A stretch of DNA of 64,000 nucleotides from Myxococcales bacterium (GCA_016794365.1 JAEUKB010000085.1:145658-209657); one strand, 5' to 3'; positions 1 to 9,642 are shown, counted from the stretch's first letter. Program-made: numbers and translations. The notes: generated by a model not told the origin, from the letters alone.

Positions 1-1
1 G

Positions 2-3000
2 GGCCCAGCGCGCGTTCGCAAGATCTGGTATCCGACGCAAGAAGGACTGATTCCGTCGTACTACACCGAGCTTGATGTTGGGTACAGCAACAGCAAAGAC
101 TCGAAGATGATGGCGTTTGTTGTCTCGGCCATCGACGGAACGGTCTTCTTCAAGCACAGCCTGACCGCAGCAGACTCGTTTACCTATCGCGTCTGGGCCG
201 ATACGACGGGACGCAAGACGCCGTGGGACAGCCCGATGGGCAACGACTTTACGCCGCACCCGACGGGAATGAGAACCAGCGCGGCACCGACTCCGGCGTT
301 TAAGTCATCGAACCTGGTGACGCTTGAGAGCGCACCGTTTTCGCGCAGCGATCCGTGGCTGCCCGCCGATGCAACCGATCTGTCGGGCAACAACGTGTTT
401 GCGTATGCGGACATTGCTTCTCCCGACGGATGGGGACCGGGCGATGCCAAGGTTACGCTCACGGGTCCAAAGACGTTCGATCGCGTCTACGATCCGACGA
501 CCGATCCGCTGGCCTCGACGAACAACTCGCAGGCGATTACGACCAACCTGTTCTACATCCTGAACTGGATGCACGACTACTTCTACGACGCGGGCTGGAC
601 GGAATCGGCCTTCAATCCGCAGCGCTCGAACAAGGGTCGCGGCGGCATCGAAGGCGATCCAATTCGCGGCGAAGCGCAGGACTCGGGCGGTCGCAACAAC
701 GCCAACGCCAGCACGCCAGCCGACGGTGGCATGCCGCGCATCCAGATGTACGTGTGGGACGCGGTCGGAGCAACAGGCAAGGTCACGGCTCCGGCGGACA
801 TTGCGGGCGACTATGAAGTGTCGGGCGCGCCGTATGGTTCGTCGCTGTTTTCGGTCACAGGCGAAGCGGTCATTGTCGATGATGGCGTCGGCAACACGGG
901 CGATGGCTGCGAGGCTCCGTTCAAGAATGCAGCGGCGGTGTCAGGCAAGATCGCCCTCATGTGGTTTGGCGAAGGCAACTGCACGTCGAGAGCGAAGGTA
1001 AAGAACGCGCAGCTCGCGGGAGCCAAAGGCGTCATCGTCGTCAGCATCGATCCAACGATCGGCCTGCCCGCGATGGGCGGCACCGATGCGACCATCACGA
1101 TTGGCGTCGTCGGCATGACCTTTGAAGACGGCAGCAAGCTGTGGGACAAGGTCAAGGCTGGCACACCCGTGAACGTCACGATCGGTGGCAGCCGCTCGAC
1201 CCACGATGGCTCACTCGACACCGGCGTGGTCTCGCACGAGTGGGGCCACATCATGTCCAACCGTCTCATCGGCAACGCCACCGGCCTGTCGAACAACCAG
1301 GGCGGCAGCATGGGCGAAGGCTGGAGCGACTTCCTGGTGCTCCTCACCATCGTTCGTCCCGAGGACATCAACGTCCCGGCCAATGCCAACTGGAACGGCG
1401 TCTACCCGGATATGTCGTATTCGATCTGGGCCCCGGGCAACAAGGCGTTCTACGACGGTCTGCGTCGCTATCCATACTCGACGGACAAGACCAAGAACCC
1501 GCTCACCTTCAAGCACATCGAAGACGGCAACGAGCTGCCCACGAGCCCGGCTCCGTCCTTTGGTGGCGATGGAGCGTCCAACTCGGAAGTACACAACGCG
1601 GGCGAAATCTGGGCGACGGTGCTGTGGGAATGCTACGCGGCACTGCTGCGTGATCCTCGCCTGAGCTTCGATCAAGCCAACGAGCGGATGCGTCGCTACT
1701 TGGTGTCCTCGCTGAAGCTGACGCCGAATGCGCCGACGTACCTTGAAGCGCGGGATGCGGTGCTGGCCGCCGCGTGGGTGAGCGATCGCGCCGACTACGA
1801 CCTGTTCGTCACCGCCTTCGCCAAGCGCGGCATGGGCGCGGGCGCTCAAGGACCGGCAAAGAGCTCGACCGATCACGCAGGCGTGGTGGAAAGCTTTGTC
1901 ACGGGCGCTGATGTTGCCATCGATCGCATCGTGCTCGATCAGTCGAAGACCGACTGCGATCAGGACGGAATCCTCGACAACGGGGAAGCGGGACGACTGC
2001 TCGTCACGATCCGCAACACTGGCAACAAGGATCTGACCAGTGGCTCGCTCAAGGTCACGTCGAGCAAGCCCGAGCTGACGGTTACATCCAGCCCGGTCAC
2101 GATCCCGAACCTGGCACCGTTCCAGTCCACGGTGGTCAGCGTCGAAGTGGCGATGATGGGAGCCAAGGAAGTCACCACCTTCGACCTCGATCTGGAAGTC
2201 AGCGGGCAAAACCTCTACAAGCCGGGACCGCTCAAGCAGACCTACACCGCGCAGGGCAACTACGACGTGGTGCCGAACAAGACGGACAACGACAAGTTCG
2301 ACAGCAAGAACACCGGCTGGTCTGTGTCCGAAAACCCCGAGCTGTTCGTCGAGCCGTGGCAGCACATCTTCACTGCGGGCAACGGTCTGTGGCACGGGCC
2401 AGACAGCGCAGAGCCAGCGGATCACCGCTTCGTCTCGCCCGACCTGAAGATTGGAACCGACGGAATGACCGTCACGGTCCGTCACCGCTACTCGTTTGAA
2501 ACCGACGGCATCGGCTACTACGACGGCGGTGTCATTGAGCTATCCGACGACGGTGGCGTGCTGTGGATCGATGTAAGTGCGGTGCCTGGTGTGGCGATCT
2601 CAAACGGCTACAACCAGTCGCTCGCAGCGTCTCCGTCGAAGAATCCACTGGCGGGACGGATGGCCTTCGCGGGTCCAAGCGCTGGCTATCCCAGCAAGTG
2701 GATCGAGACGAAAGTCACCATTGGCAAGATCCTCGCGGGCAAGACCGTCAAGATTCGCTTCCGCAGCGGCAGCGATGACACGGTCGGCGCACCCGGCTGG
2801 GACATCGACGAGGTGTTGGTCAGCGGGCTGCAAAACAAGCCGTTCGGTGAGCAGGTCATCCACCGTGGCGAGTGCGTGATGAAGCCGGTGTCGAAGTTTG
2901 CGATCGCGTCATCGGATCTGCTGAACATCCCGATCGGATTCCAGGTGCAGCTCCTCGCTACGGCGACCAACGCAACCGGCGCAGTGACCTGGAAGTGGGA

Positions 3001-3289
3001 ACAAGTGAGCGGCCCTGCCGTCACGCTGTCGGCCAGCGACATTGCCAACCCGACCTTCATCGCTCCCGTGGTGACTGGCCCGACGACGCTGAGCTTCAAG
3101 GTGACGGCGCAAAACGGCGATGTCACCCGTGAGTCAGTCGTCAACATCCAGGTCGTCAAAGCCCAGAGCACCAGCGACGATGCCCAGACCGGTTGTAACT
3201 TCGGTGGCGGCTCGTCCTCGACCGCTGGAGCCGGACTGGTTCTCTCCGCGCTCGCACTGATCGCGCGTCGTCGTCGCAGCCGCGCCTAA
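2..3289 (+). CDS. Secreted M36 (fungalysin-like) zinc metalloprotease, 5' end missing
   Basis: The reading frame is open from base 2, so the true start and signal peptide lie left of the window. An HEWGH zinc motif at 1235-1249 followed by a GEGWSDF segment supplying the third ligand identifies a gluzincin of the M36 family. A PA-type insert precedes the catalytic motif (roughly residues 230-360 counted from the ATG at 107). Downstream are a CARDB-like and a beta-sandwich region, then an Ig/PKD-like domain near 2900-3150. The C-terminus has GCNFGGG, a hydrophobic stretch and RRRRSRA, which fits a MYXO-CTERM surface-anchoring signal. It is probably a cell-surface or released extracellular protease for predation or nutrition. 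Family assignment is strong; the anchoring is inferred from the tail pattern. Confidence 0.9.
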   Translation, partial: GPARVRKIWYPTQEGLIPSYYTELDVGYSNSKDSKMMAFVVSAIDGTVFFKHSLTAADSFTYRVWADTTGRKTPWDSPMGNDFTPHPTGMRTSAAPTPAFKSSNLVTLESAPFSRSDPWLPADATDLSGNNVFAYADIASPDGWGPGDAKVTLTGPKTFDRVYDPTTDPLASTNNSQAITTNLFYILNWMHDYFYDAGWTESAFNPQRSNKGRGGIEGDPIRGEAQDSGGRNNANASTPADGGMPRIQMYVWDAVGATGKVTAPADIAGDYEVSGAPYGSSLFSVTGEAVIVDDGVGNTGDGCEAPFKNAAAVSGKIALMWFGEGNCTSRAKVKNAQLAGAKGVIVVSIDPTIGLPAMGGTDATITIGVVGMTFEDGSKLWDKVKAGTPVNVTIGGSRSTHDGSLDTGVVSHEWGHIMSNRLIGNATGLSNNQGGSMGEGWSDFLVLLTIVRPEDINVPANANWNGVYPDMSYSIWAPGNKAFYDGLRRYPYSTDKTKNPLTFKHIEDGNELPTSPAPSFGGDGASNSEVHNAGEIWATVLWECYAALLRDPRLSFDQANERMRRYLVSSLKLTPNAPTYLEARDAVLAAAWVSDRADYDLFVTAFAKRGMGAGAQGPAKSSTDHAGVVESFVTGADVAIDRIVLDQSKTDCDQDGILDNGEAGRLLVTIRNTGNKDLTSGSLKVTSSKPELTVTSSPVTIPNLAPFQSTVVSVEVAMMGAKEVTTFDLDLEVSGQNLYKPGPLKQTYTAQGNYDVVPNKTDNDKFDSKNTGWSVSENPELFVEPWQHIFTAGNGLWHGPDSAEPADHRFVSPDLKIGTDGMTVTVRHRYSFETDGIGYYDGGVIELSDDGGVLWIDVSAVPGVAISNGYNQSLAASPSKNPLAGRMAFAGPSAGYPSKWIETKVTIGKILAGKTVKIRFRSGSDDTVGAPGWDIDEVLVSGLQNKPFGEQVIHRGECVMKPVSKFAIASSDLLNIPIGFQVQLLATATNATGAVTWKWEQVSGPAVTLSASDIANPTFIAPVVTGPTTLSFKVTAQNGDVTRESVVNIQVVKAQSTSDDAQTGCNFGGGSSSTAGAGLVLSALALIARRRRSRA

Positions 3290-3429
3290 GCCAGCGCTTC
3301 CGCCCTTCCCTCTTCCCACTACATCCAAGCCAGCGCCACGGTGACCCCCCAGCCACCGTGCGCACTGTCACGTCTTGTGGGCCAATCCTTGGTTACGCTG
3401 ACCGCGACACCGCCGACAGGTCCGGGCTG

Positions 3430-4197
3430 CTACTGCTTCGAGAACACCGGACAGAGACGACCGCTGCGCGCCGCGCCAGCAAAGCGTCCGTGCGGCTTCG
3501 GCAGCGTCTTGATGCTTCCCAGCGTCGCGTTCAAGCTGCCGTCAAACAGCGGATTTCCCGACGCCTCGACGATCCGAAACGAGCGCAGGTTGCCTTCGTC
3601 ATCGATCGTCAGACACGCCGCCGCTTGTAGCTTCGCCAGATCTTCGGGCTTGAGCATCGTCGGAACTGTCCAGCGCTCCAGCACCGCCGCGACGATCTCT
3701 CGCAGATACGGATCGCCCGCCGCTTCGTTGGCCGTCCCGCCCCGCACGCCGTTTGGATCCCCTTCTTCGAGCGCTTCCCGCGTGGCTCGCTCATCGTCAT
3801 CGGCCCGCAGGTTGCGCGTCAGATCCGTCAGCTTGGCCAGCGCCTCGGGCTTTTTGTCTTCTCGCTTGGGCGTCGGCTTGTCGGGATCTTGCGCCAGCTT
3901 GATCTTGTTCTTGTCCGCCGTGCGCGGCGTCGTCTCAACGTGTGGCAAAAACGACAGATCGCGCTTGCGACCGAACTTGAGCAGCTTCACATCGACGAAG
4001 ATCTCGGGACCACTTGGCCTTGGCTTATCGACCTGACGACTGCTTCGCCACAGCATCAGCAGACCGCCGCCGTTGAGCGCCAAGGTCAGACACAGCCCCG
4101 CCACGAGCCCATTGCGATCGAGCGGCCTGTGTCGCAGCGAACTCTGCCGCTCTTCCACTGGCTGCGCGTTGTCCGACAAGGCTGAAGGAGCCGTCAT
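3430..4197 (-). CDS. TonB-like energy transducer
   Basis: 255 residues. A short cytoplasmic head is followed by one membrane segment (about residues 30-50, GLVAGLCLTLALNGGGLLML). A charged, Lys/Pro-rich periplasmic stretch follows, and then a C-terminal domain of about 90 residues with the TonB/TolA-C type pattern (YLREIVAAVLERWTVP, then LTIDDEGNLRSFRIVEASGN and FDGSLNATLGS). It lies 5 bp downstream of an ExbD gene on the same strand, so the two are likely co-transcribed, and the product would couple proton-motive force to an envelope process. No ExbB/TolQ sits in this pair; the nearest is at 8350-9060. The partner receptor is unknown. Confidence 0.75.
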   Translation of the reverse strand: MTAPSALSDNAQPVEERQSSLRHRPLDRNGLVAGLCLTLALNGGGLLMLWRSSRQVDKPRPSGPEIFVDVKLLKFGRKRDLSFLPHVETTPRTADKNKIKLAQDPDKPTPKREDKKPEALAKLTDLTRNLRADDDERATREALEEGDPNGVRGGTANEAAGDPYLREIVAAVLERWTVPTMLKPEDLAKLQAAACLTIDDEGNLRSFRIVEASGNPLFDGSLNATLGSIKTLPKPHGRFAGAARSGRLCPVFSKQ

Positions 4198-4202
4198 GAC
4201 GA

Positions 4203-4643
4203 CTACTGCGCCTCCTCGCGACTCGACATCGGATCGGTGATCAGCCCCACCTTGTCCGCGCCCGCCTTCGATGCCAACGACATCACCGTGATCACGTCTT
4301 GATAGCGCAGGCTTCCGTCGGCGTGGATGTACATCTCGCGCTCTGACTGGAGCTTATCGTTCGTACGCAGCTTCAGCTCCAGCTCGGCAAAGCGCACCGG
4401 GTTTTTGCCCAGATACACGACCTGATCTTTGGGAAAGCTCGCCGGGATGGTCAGGATGATCTTGGCGTCTTCACTATCGAGCGACTGCGTTTCCCCTTTG
4501 GGCAGAACCACCGGCACACCTGTGGTCGCAATCGGCGCCGCCACCATGAAGATGATGAGCAGCACCAGCATCACGTCTACCAGCGGGGTGACGTTGATCT
4601 CAGAGACCATCTGCGAGGAATCGCGAGAGGGAGACATGGCCAT
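4203..4643 (-). CDS. ExbD/TolR biopolymer transport protein
   Basis: The ExbD family signature is clear: INVTPLVDVMLVLLIIFMV near the N-terminus, with the conserved membrane Asp that carries protons, followed by a periplasmic domain ending in a YQDVITVMSLASKAG segment. The frame is open to an ATG at 4697, but the extra 18 residues are unlike the family. The MAMSPSRD start at 4643 gives the usual short cytoplasmic head and is preferred, although no good Shine-Dalgarno is visible at either. It lies immediately upstream of the TonB-like gene and would form part of an ExbB-ExbD-TonB complex in the inner membrane. Confidence 0.85.
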   Translation of the reverse strand: MAMSPSRDSSQMVSEINVTPLVDVMLVLLIIFMVAAPIATTGVPVVLPKGETQSLDSEDAKIILTIPASFPKDQVVYLGKNPVRFAELELKLRTNDKLQSEREMYIHADGSLRYQDVITVMSLASKAGADKVGLITDPMSSREEAQ

Positions 4644-4789
4644 GTGCGGAGTATATCGCCAGCGAAAACCGGGATCGAATGGCGAAGTGATAGCCAACGG
4701 ACCCTAAGACGACTTCTCGTCGAGCCAATGAGCAGCCCAGCCCCACACGCGCCTCCCGGTAGCCCCGCGTTTTTCTATATGATGTTCGG

Positions 4790-6631
4790 ATGTCGCTCCT
4801 TCACCAAGTGTGCGTCCTGCTGATCGCTGCGGTCTTGGCTGTGCCACTGTTTCGGCGACTCAAGCTGGGCGCGGTGCTCGGCTATCTGGCGGCGGGACTC
4901 CTCATCGGTCCGTGGGGTCTGCGACTGATTGCCGACGTAGAAAGCATCCTGCACTTTTCCGAGTTCGGCGTGGTGCTGCTGCTGTTTCTCATCGGTCTAG
5001 AGCTAAACCCGTCTCGGCTGTGGGTGATGCGACGAGCGGTGTTTGGACTCGGCGGCGCGCAGGTGACGGCCACGACGCTGGTGATTGGAGCACTCGGCAT
5101 GCTCCTCGGAGCACCTCCGCTGGCTGCACTGGTGGCGGGCTTTGGCCTGGCCCTGTCTTCGACCGCGTTTGTCCTGCCGATCCTGGCTGAAAAGAACCAG
5201 CTCGCGACGCCGCATGGACACGCAACCTTCGCGATCCTGCTGTTTCAAGACCTCGCGGTCATTCCGCTGCTCGTGATCTTGCCGATGCTCTCGTCCACAG
5301 CGGCCAGCTCCCAAGCGAGCGGCCTGGTCACAGCGGCCAAGATCGTCACCGCACTGGTCGGCCTGGTGATTGCGGGACGGTTTCTGCTGCGCCCGATCTT
5401 CAAGCTGATTGCAGCGTCGGGAAATCAAGAGATCATGACCGCGCTCGCCCTGCTTGTGGTCGTCGGAACCGCTTCGATCATGCACGTTGTCGGGCTCTCG
5501 ATGTCGCTCGGAGCCTTCCTCGCTGGCGTGCTGTTGTCCGAGTCCGAGTATCGTCACGAGCTCCAAGCCGACATTGAGCCCTTCAAAGGCCTGCTCCTCG
5601 GGCTGTTCTTTATGGCCGTCGGCATGTCCACAAACCTTGGCATCATCCGCGATGAGCCGCTGCGCGTGCTCGGTGTGGTGCTCGGCTTCATGCTCGCCAA
5701 GACAGCGGTCATCTATGGCGCAAGTCGTCTGTTCGGTGAGTCGCGCGACTCTTCCCGCAGCGTCGCGACCGCGCTGTCACAAGGTGGCGAGTTTGCCTTC
5801 GTCCTGTTCGGCATCGCGAGCGCAGCCAAGGTGCTCAGCCCACATAGCGCCGACTTTCTGGTGGTTTCCGTCACGGTGTCGATGATCCTGACGCCGCTCA
5901 GCTTTCTGACCAACGAGCGCCTGCTCAGCCGCTGGTTTCAGAAGGAAGAAGCGCGCGAGTTTGACGCCATCGCCGAGCACGACAACCCCGTCGTCATCGC
6001 TGGCTTTGGCCGCGTCGGTCAGATCGTGGGCCGCGTCCTGCGCATGCGCAAGATTGGCTTTACCGCGCTCGACGCCACCCCCACCCACGTCGATTTTCTG
6101 CGCAAGTTCGGCAACCAGATCTACTACGGAGACGCCACCCGACTCGATCTGCTCCGGGCCGCACAGCTCGACAAGGCCAAGATCCTGGTCGTCGCCATTG
6201 ATGACATGGTCGCATCCGTCAAAGTCGTCGAGCTGGTCCAGCACCACTTCCCGTCGGTCAAGATCTACGCCCGCGCCCGCAACCGTCAGCATGCCTATCA
6301 GCTCCTCGCGATGGGGGTGCAGAACATCATCCGAGAGACCTTCGAGGCCAGCTTGACCCTGTCCCGCCAGGTGCTCGAAGGGCTCGGGGTGTCAGGCTCA
6401 GCCGCCAAGGGCATGGTCGAGCGCTTCGCTGCTCACGACGAAGAGATGGTCCGCGCGATGTACGTCCACCGTCACGATGAAAAGAAGCTCATCGAGTCGG
6501 TCAAGCAGTACACCCAAGAGCTAGAGAGCCTGTTTAACAACGACGAGTCGAGCGACGCCGCTCCGCCCGACCTCGTCAGCGCGCACAGACCCTCGCAGTC
6601 TACGCCCGTAAAGAGCAGTCAGCCCAACTGA
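4790..6631 (+). CDS. CPA2 cation:proton antiporter with RCK domain (KefB/KefC type)
   Basis: 613 residues. The first 385 or so form a multi-helix antiporter domain with the family motif GVVLLLFLIGLELNPSRLW and a later LSQGGEFAFVLFGIA segment. Near residue 398 begins a Rossmann TrkA-N/RCK domain (VIAGFGRVGQIVGR) with the YGDATRLDLLRAA pattern. The last 40 residues are hydrophilic and probably disordered. Such proteins exchange potassium or sodium for protons across the inner membrane, gated by nucleotide or glutathione adducts. The host-specific substrate cannot be told from sequence. It stands alone between two leftward operons. Confidence 0.88.
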   Translation: MSLLHQVCVLLIAAVLAVPLFRRLKLGAVLGYLAAGLLIGPWGLRLIADVESILHFSEFGVVLLLFLIGLELNPSRLWVMRRAVFGLGGAQVTATTLVIGALGMLLGAPPLAALVAGFGLALSSTAFVLPILAEKNQLATPHGHATFAILLFQDLAVIPLLVILPMLSSTAASSQASGLVTAAKIVTALVGLVIAGRFLLRPIFKLIAASGNQEIMTALALLVVVGTASIMHVVGLSMSLGAFLAGVLLSESEYRHELQADIEPFKGLLLGLFFMAVGMSTNLGIIRDEPLRVLGVVLGFMLAKTAVIYGASRLFGESRDSSRSVATALSQGGEFAFVLFGIASAAKVLSPHSADFLVVSVTVSMILTPLSFLTNERLLSRWFQKEEAREFDAIAEHDNPVVIAGFGRVGQIVGRVLRMRKIGFTALDATPTHVDFLRKFGNQIYYGDATRLDLLRAAQLDKAKILVVAIDDMVASVKVVELVQHHFPSVKIYARARNRQHAYQLLAMGVQNIIRETFEASLTLSRQVLEGLGVSGSAAKGMVERFAAHDEEMVRAMYVHRHDEKKLIESVKQYTQELESLFNNDESSDAAPPDLVSAHRPSQSTPVKSSQPN

Positions 6632-6641
6632 CAGGCGCAGG

Positions 6642-7073
6642 CTACAAGCTGCTCTGAATGCGCGCCCGCTGCGCATCCAGCCACGCCAGCGCTTCGTCTC
6701 GGCTTGCGAAGAACGAGATCGGATTGGTCACGTTGGGCGTCCGCCGGATAAGCTCCAGCGCTCGAAAGAACAGCGTCAGCAGTGCGCGCGTCAGCAGGCT
6801 GGCTCCCGTGATCGCAATCGCTCCGTGGTAGTTCCGCTCGCCCGCTGAGACCACGCCGGTATAGCGCCGCGTCTCGGGCGACAAGTTTCCCATCTTGCTG
6901 ACATCCACCAGCATCAGGTCGTACCCGCACTCTGCGCGCATCGTGAGCCCACACTGGTGAATCACATCCACATCCGCGTTCACCACGTCGCCCTCGACAT
7001 AGAGATCGGTACGGTCGTGCCCAACACGGACCATTCGGTGTCGCCCAAAGTGCAGCGTATCCCCGATCTTCAT
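6642..7073 (-). CDS. Small STAS/SpoIIAA-like protein
   Basis: 143 residues, start ATG at 7073. The body (GYDLMLVDVSKMGNLSPETRR, then an AIAITGASLLTRALLTLFF segment and a C-terminal SFFASRDEALAWLDAQR) follows the alternating beta-alpha pattern of the SpoIIAA-like STAS proteins often found as stand-alone genes in deltaproteobacteria. The C-terminal phrase resembles the common ending of that family. It lies downstream of the TolQ/TolR/TolR operon after a 110-bp gap, so it may or may not be co-transcribed. No enzymatic residues are evident; a regulatory or ligand-binding role is inferred. Confidence 0.65.
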   Translation of the reverse strand: MKIGDTLHFGRHRMVRVGHDRTDLYVEGDVVNADVDVIHQCGLTMRAECGYDLMLVDVSKMGNLSPETRRYTGVVSAGERNYHGAIAITGASLLTRALLTLFFRALELIRRTPNVTNPISFFASRDEALAWLDAQRARIQSSL

Positions 7074-7183
7074 GGTTCAGATTGTGTCCGATCCCACAAA
7101 AAAGTACGTGAGCTTCTGACACACAACCAAACCAGCCTCGGCACAGCGCCCCAGCCGCGAGCCCAAACACCCAAAGTCCCTGA

Positions 7184-7738
7184 CTACTGACCCTTTTGCA
7201 TCACGATCAGGCGGTAGTTCGCGAACTCAGCCTGCCCGGCGGAATACAGCACTTCCGTCAGCAGCCGATACGGCGTGCGACGATCGGCCATGACGATGGC
7301 CACTCCGTCAAACGTCTGGTTCTGCATCTGCGCCAGCCGCGAAAGCCGCGTCCGATGCTTCGACAGCGCGCTCACAATCGGATCGATCGCGTAGCCCTGC
7401 TGACCTTGCGACTTCCACTTGGCATCGACTTGCCCGCCTTTGACTTCGACCACTGCGTCGTCTTCGACCACGATCGCACTCTGCGTAATCGTGATGTTCA
7501 CCGCAGGCTGCGGCTGACGCTTGGCCGTCGAGGCCGGAAGCTGAAGACCCGTCGGCTGACTCACCGCCAGCTGCTGCACCGAAAACTGCTTGATCAAAAA
7601 GACCAGCAGGATCGTCATCATGTCCATCATCGGCATGATGTTGAGGAAGTTGATCTCCTCGGCTTCCTCTTCGACCTTGCGACGCAGCTTCCAGATGGCT
7701 TTGCGCGCCTCGCGACGATCCACTTCTTTGAGCGCCAT
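7184..7738 (-). CDS. ExbD/TolR-family protein, second TolR of a TolQ-R-R operon
   Basis: 184 residues. A charged cytoplasmic head rich in Arg/Lys/Glu precedes a single membrane helix with an acidic residue (IMPMMDMMTILLVFLIKQFS), then a periplasmic domain ending in a YRLLTEVLYSAGQAEFANYR stretch typical of the family. Its start codon ATG at 7738 overlaps the last base of the upstream TolR gene, implying translational coupling. The order TolQ-TolR-TolR matches the layout of Myxococcus aglR-aglQ-aglS, a proton-driven motor used in gliding and spore-coat work. Assignment to that specific system is an inference from gene order. Confidence 0.82.
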   Translation of the reverse strand: MALKEVDRREARKAIWKLRRKVEEEAEEINFLNIMPMMDMMTILLVFLIKQFSVQQLAVSQPTGLQLPASTAKRQPQPAVNITITQSAIVVEDDAVVEVKGGQVDAKWKSQGQQGYAIDPIVSALSKHRTRLSRLAQMQNQTFDGVAIVMADRRTPYRLLTEVLYSAGQAEFANYRLIVMQKGQ

Positions 7739-8322
7739 CAGTTCACCCCCGCGCCCAAGAGCACGCCCGGAAACAGCACCTTGCCTTCATCGCTGCCTGG
7801 CACCGAGCTCTGTCGCATCGCGTCCATCGTCGAAACCAGCAGCTCATACGGAATCTGCGGGGTCGCGGTGATGATCGCGCGCTCTTCGTCGGGATACAGC
7901 GCCTTGATCTGCCCAAGGATCTGCGTGAGCGCCACCAGATCATGCTTGCCGTCCGCCCCAAGCGGCACGGTCGGCAGCTCGTTTGAGCTCTGCTGCACAC
8001 CTTGCGCCGTCAGCACAAAGCCGCGAAACAGCACCGAACCCGCTGTCGCCAGCGTATAGCCCTTCTCGGTGATCGACACTGTCAGGTTCAGCTCCTGCTT
8101 GGGAGCCGTCGAAGGTGCCGACGATGCCACCGATGAGGTCGGAACATTGATGTTGATGCTCGCGAGCGAAGCCTGAAAGGTAATCGTCGCCAGCAAGAAC
8201 ATGATGATGTTCATGATGATGTCGAGGTACGGCACGAGGTTTAGCTCGCCCGACTCCTCGGCCAGCTCTTCCCCATGCTCGCGAAGCTTCCGCAGACGGA
8301 AGCGCAACCTCTGAATCGTCAT
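7738..8322 (-). CDS. ExbD/TolR-family protein, first TolR of a TolQ-R-R operon
   Basis: 194 residues with an LNLVPYLDIIMNIIMFLLATITF membrane segment carrying the conserved Asp, then a Ser/Pro-rich linker and a periplasmic domain with AIITATPQIPYELLVSTMD, the usual late TolR/ExbD motif. It sits 27 bp downstream of the TolQ-like gene and overlaps the next TolR start by one base. Two different TolR subunits would let the stator form an asymmetric proton channel with the TolQ-like protein, as proposed for the AglRQS complex. The exact cargo is unknown. Confidence 0.82.
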   Translation of the reverse strand: MTIQRLRFRLRKLREHGEELAEESGELNLVPYLDIIMNIIMFLLATITFQASLASININVPTSSVASSAPSTAPKQELNLTVSITEKGYTLATAGSVLFRGFVLTAQGVQQSSNELPTVPLGADGKHDLVALTQILGQIKALYPDEERAIITATPQIPYELLVSTMDAMRQSSVPGSDEGKVLFPGVLLGAGVN

Positions 8323-8349
8323 ATCGACCTTCGCTTCGTCGTCTGTCGG

Positions 8350-9060
8350 TTAGTCGTTGTCTTCGTCTTCGACATCGCGAGCCCGACGGCTCTTGCGATC
8401 TCCGCGACCTTCTTTTTCCACCGCAGGTGCCGGAGGATTCGCGATCACGTCGAACAGCATGTTTTCCAGCCGCAGCGCGAAGCTCTCCAGCTCTTGCTGC
8501 TTGTTCTTGCTCGCTGCGGACAGAAACAGGTGCCCGATCATGCACAGCGCGGCGATGGCCAGACCCAGCCAGGTGTTGTTCATGGCTTCCGAGATCCGCG
8601 TCGCCAGGATCGTGCTGCGCTGATCGGCTGCGGCCTTACCGATCGCCGCGAAGCCACCGATCAGACCGTTGATCGTTCCCAGCAGTCCCAGCAGCGTCGC
8701 GATGTTGGCCAGCGACCACAGCACCGCGATGCGCTTCTTGAGCTCTGGCGCTGCATCGGTCAGCGCTTCCTCGATCGCAGTCGAGACAGCCGCTTCCCCG
8801 TTCTTTAGCCTCGCCAGCCCCGCCCGCGCCACCATCGCGACCGGCGCGTCTGAAGACTGACTCACTCGCTGCGCCTTTTCGAGCTGTCCCGCACTGAGCA
8901 GCTTGCGAAGCTGCTCCAGGAAAGCCCGCGCATTGACCGCGCCTTTGCCCAAGAAGAACAGCGCCCGGTCTACGATCAGCGCCACCACGATGACCGAGCA
9001 CAGCAGGTTCACGTACATGAAGAACCCGCCCTGCTCGAAAAACTCTTTCAGCTGCTGCAT
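8350..9060 (-). CDS. MotA/TolQ/ExbB proton-channel protein
   Basis: 236 residues. An N-terminal helix (GGFFMYVNLLCSVIVVALIVDRALFF) is followed by a cytoplasmic domain and the two-helix core with the family pattern ALLHSLANIATLLGLLG-like (here VLWSLANIATLLGLLGTING) and a third helix NNTWLGLAIAALCMIGHLFL. It is the first gene of a leftward TolQ-TolR-TolR operon and would supply the channel subunit of an inner-membrane stator complex. The C-terminal 30 residues are a charged KSRRARDVEDEDND-type tail, longer than typical TolQ tails. Confidence 0.88.
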   Translation of the reverse strand: MQQLKEFFEQGGFFMYVNLLCSVIVVALIVDRALFFLGKGAVNARAFLEQLRKLLSAGQLEKAQRVSQSSDAPVAMVARAGLARLKNGEAAVSTAIEEALTDAAPELKKRIAVLWSLANIATLLGLLGTINGLIGGFAAIGKAAADQRSTILATRISEAMNNTWLGLAIAALCMIGHLFLSAASKNKQQELESFALRLENMLFDVIANPPAPAVEKEGRGDRKSRRARDVEDEDND

Positions 9061-9087
9061 GAGAAATGGCCCCTAAGGACGTAACGG

Positions 9088-9435
9088 CTACTGAATCTCT
9101 AACATTTGGCCGATGAAAGCGAAATCACCCGCGTAGTTTCCGGGATCAATCTCCGCAAAATCCGGACGACCCGGCAGCGTCTCATCGCTTACCACCTCGG
9201 CAATGCGTGACTGAACGTAGTCTCGCACGCTCTCATTTTTCCCCAGGTCGATCACAAACAGCACCTTGGCTTTGACCGTGCCTGTGTCGAAATCCGTGGA
9301 CAGGACAAACAGCACCGCTCTGCCACCCTTGCCGTTTTCGTAGTCCTGGCGAGCGGCATAAAAAGTGGTCATCACCGACGTGGTGTCGCGGGTCTCAAGC
9401 CTGGAAAACTGAGTCGGCGGGATCAAGTCGCTCAT
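9088..9435 (-). CDS. Conserved-looking hypothetical protein
   Basis: 115 residues, start ATG at 9435. I do not recognise the family. The sequence is a compact mix of beta and alpha segments (AVLFVLSTDFDTGTVKAKVL, then FVIDLGKNESVRDYVQSRIAEVV) with no signal peptide, membrane helix or metal motif. It lies 27 bp upstream of the TolQ-like gene on the same strand and so may head that operon. Codon use matches its neighbours. Confidence 0.6.
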   Translation of the reverse strand: MSDLIPPTQFSRLETRDTTSVMTTFYAARQDYENGKGGRAVLFVLSTDFDTGTVKAKVLFVIDLGKNESVRDYVQSRIAEVVSDETLPGRPDFAEIDPGNYAGDFAFIGQMLEIQ

Positions 9436-9642
9436 CGGTGCTCCTTTGCACGCCGCCCCATACGCGGCAGGCCGGTCCTATTATGCCGGTCGGCTACGCG
9501 CCTCGAAACCCCAAAAAGCGAAGTTGTATCCGTCTCTATCTCTTGCCTGTGTCGGAAGCGCTTCCCGAACCACGAAAGCCCCTCTTAACATCTAACGGAC
9601 CAGCCACTTGGCGCTGCACCTCTTGCGAAAGACACCTGGGCC

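Noticed and set aside
1211..2485. 424-codon antisense frame inside the M36 protease
   Set aside because: Arg/His/Val-rich composition typical of antisense frames in high-GC genes; the plus frame has the catalytic motifs.
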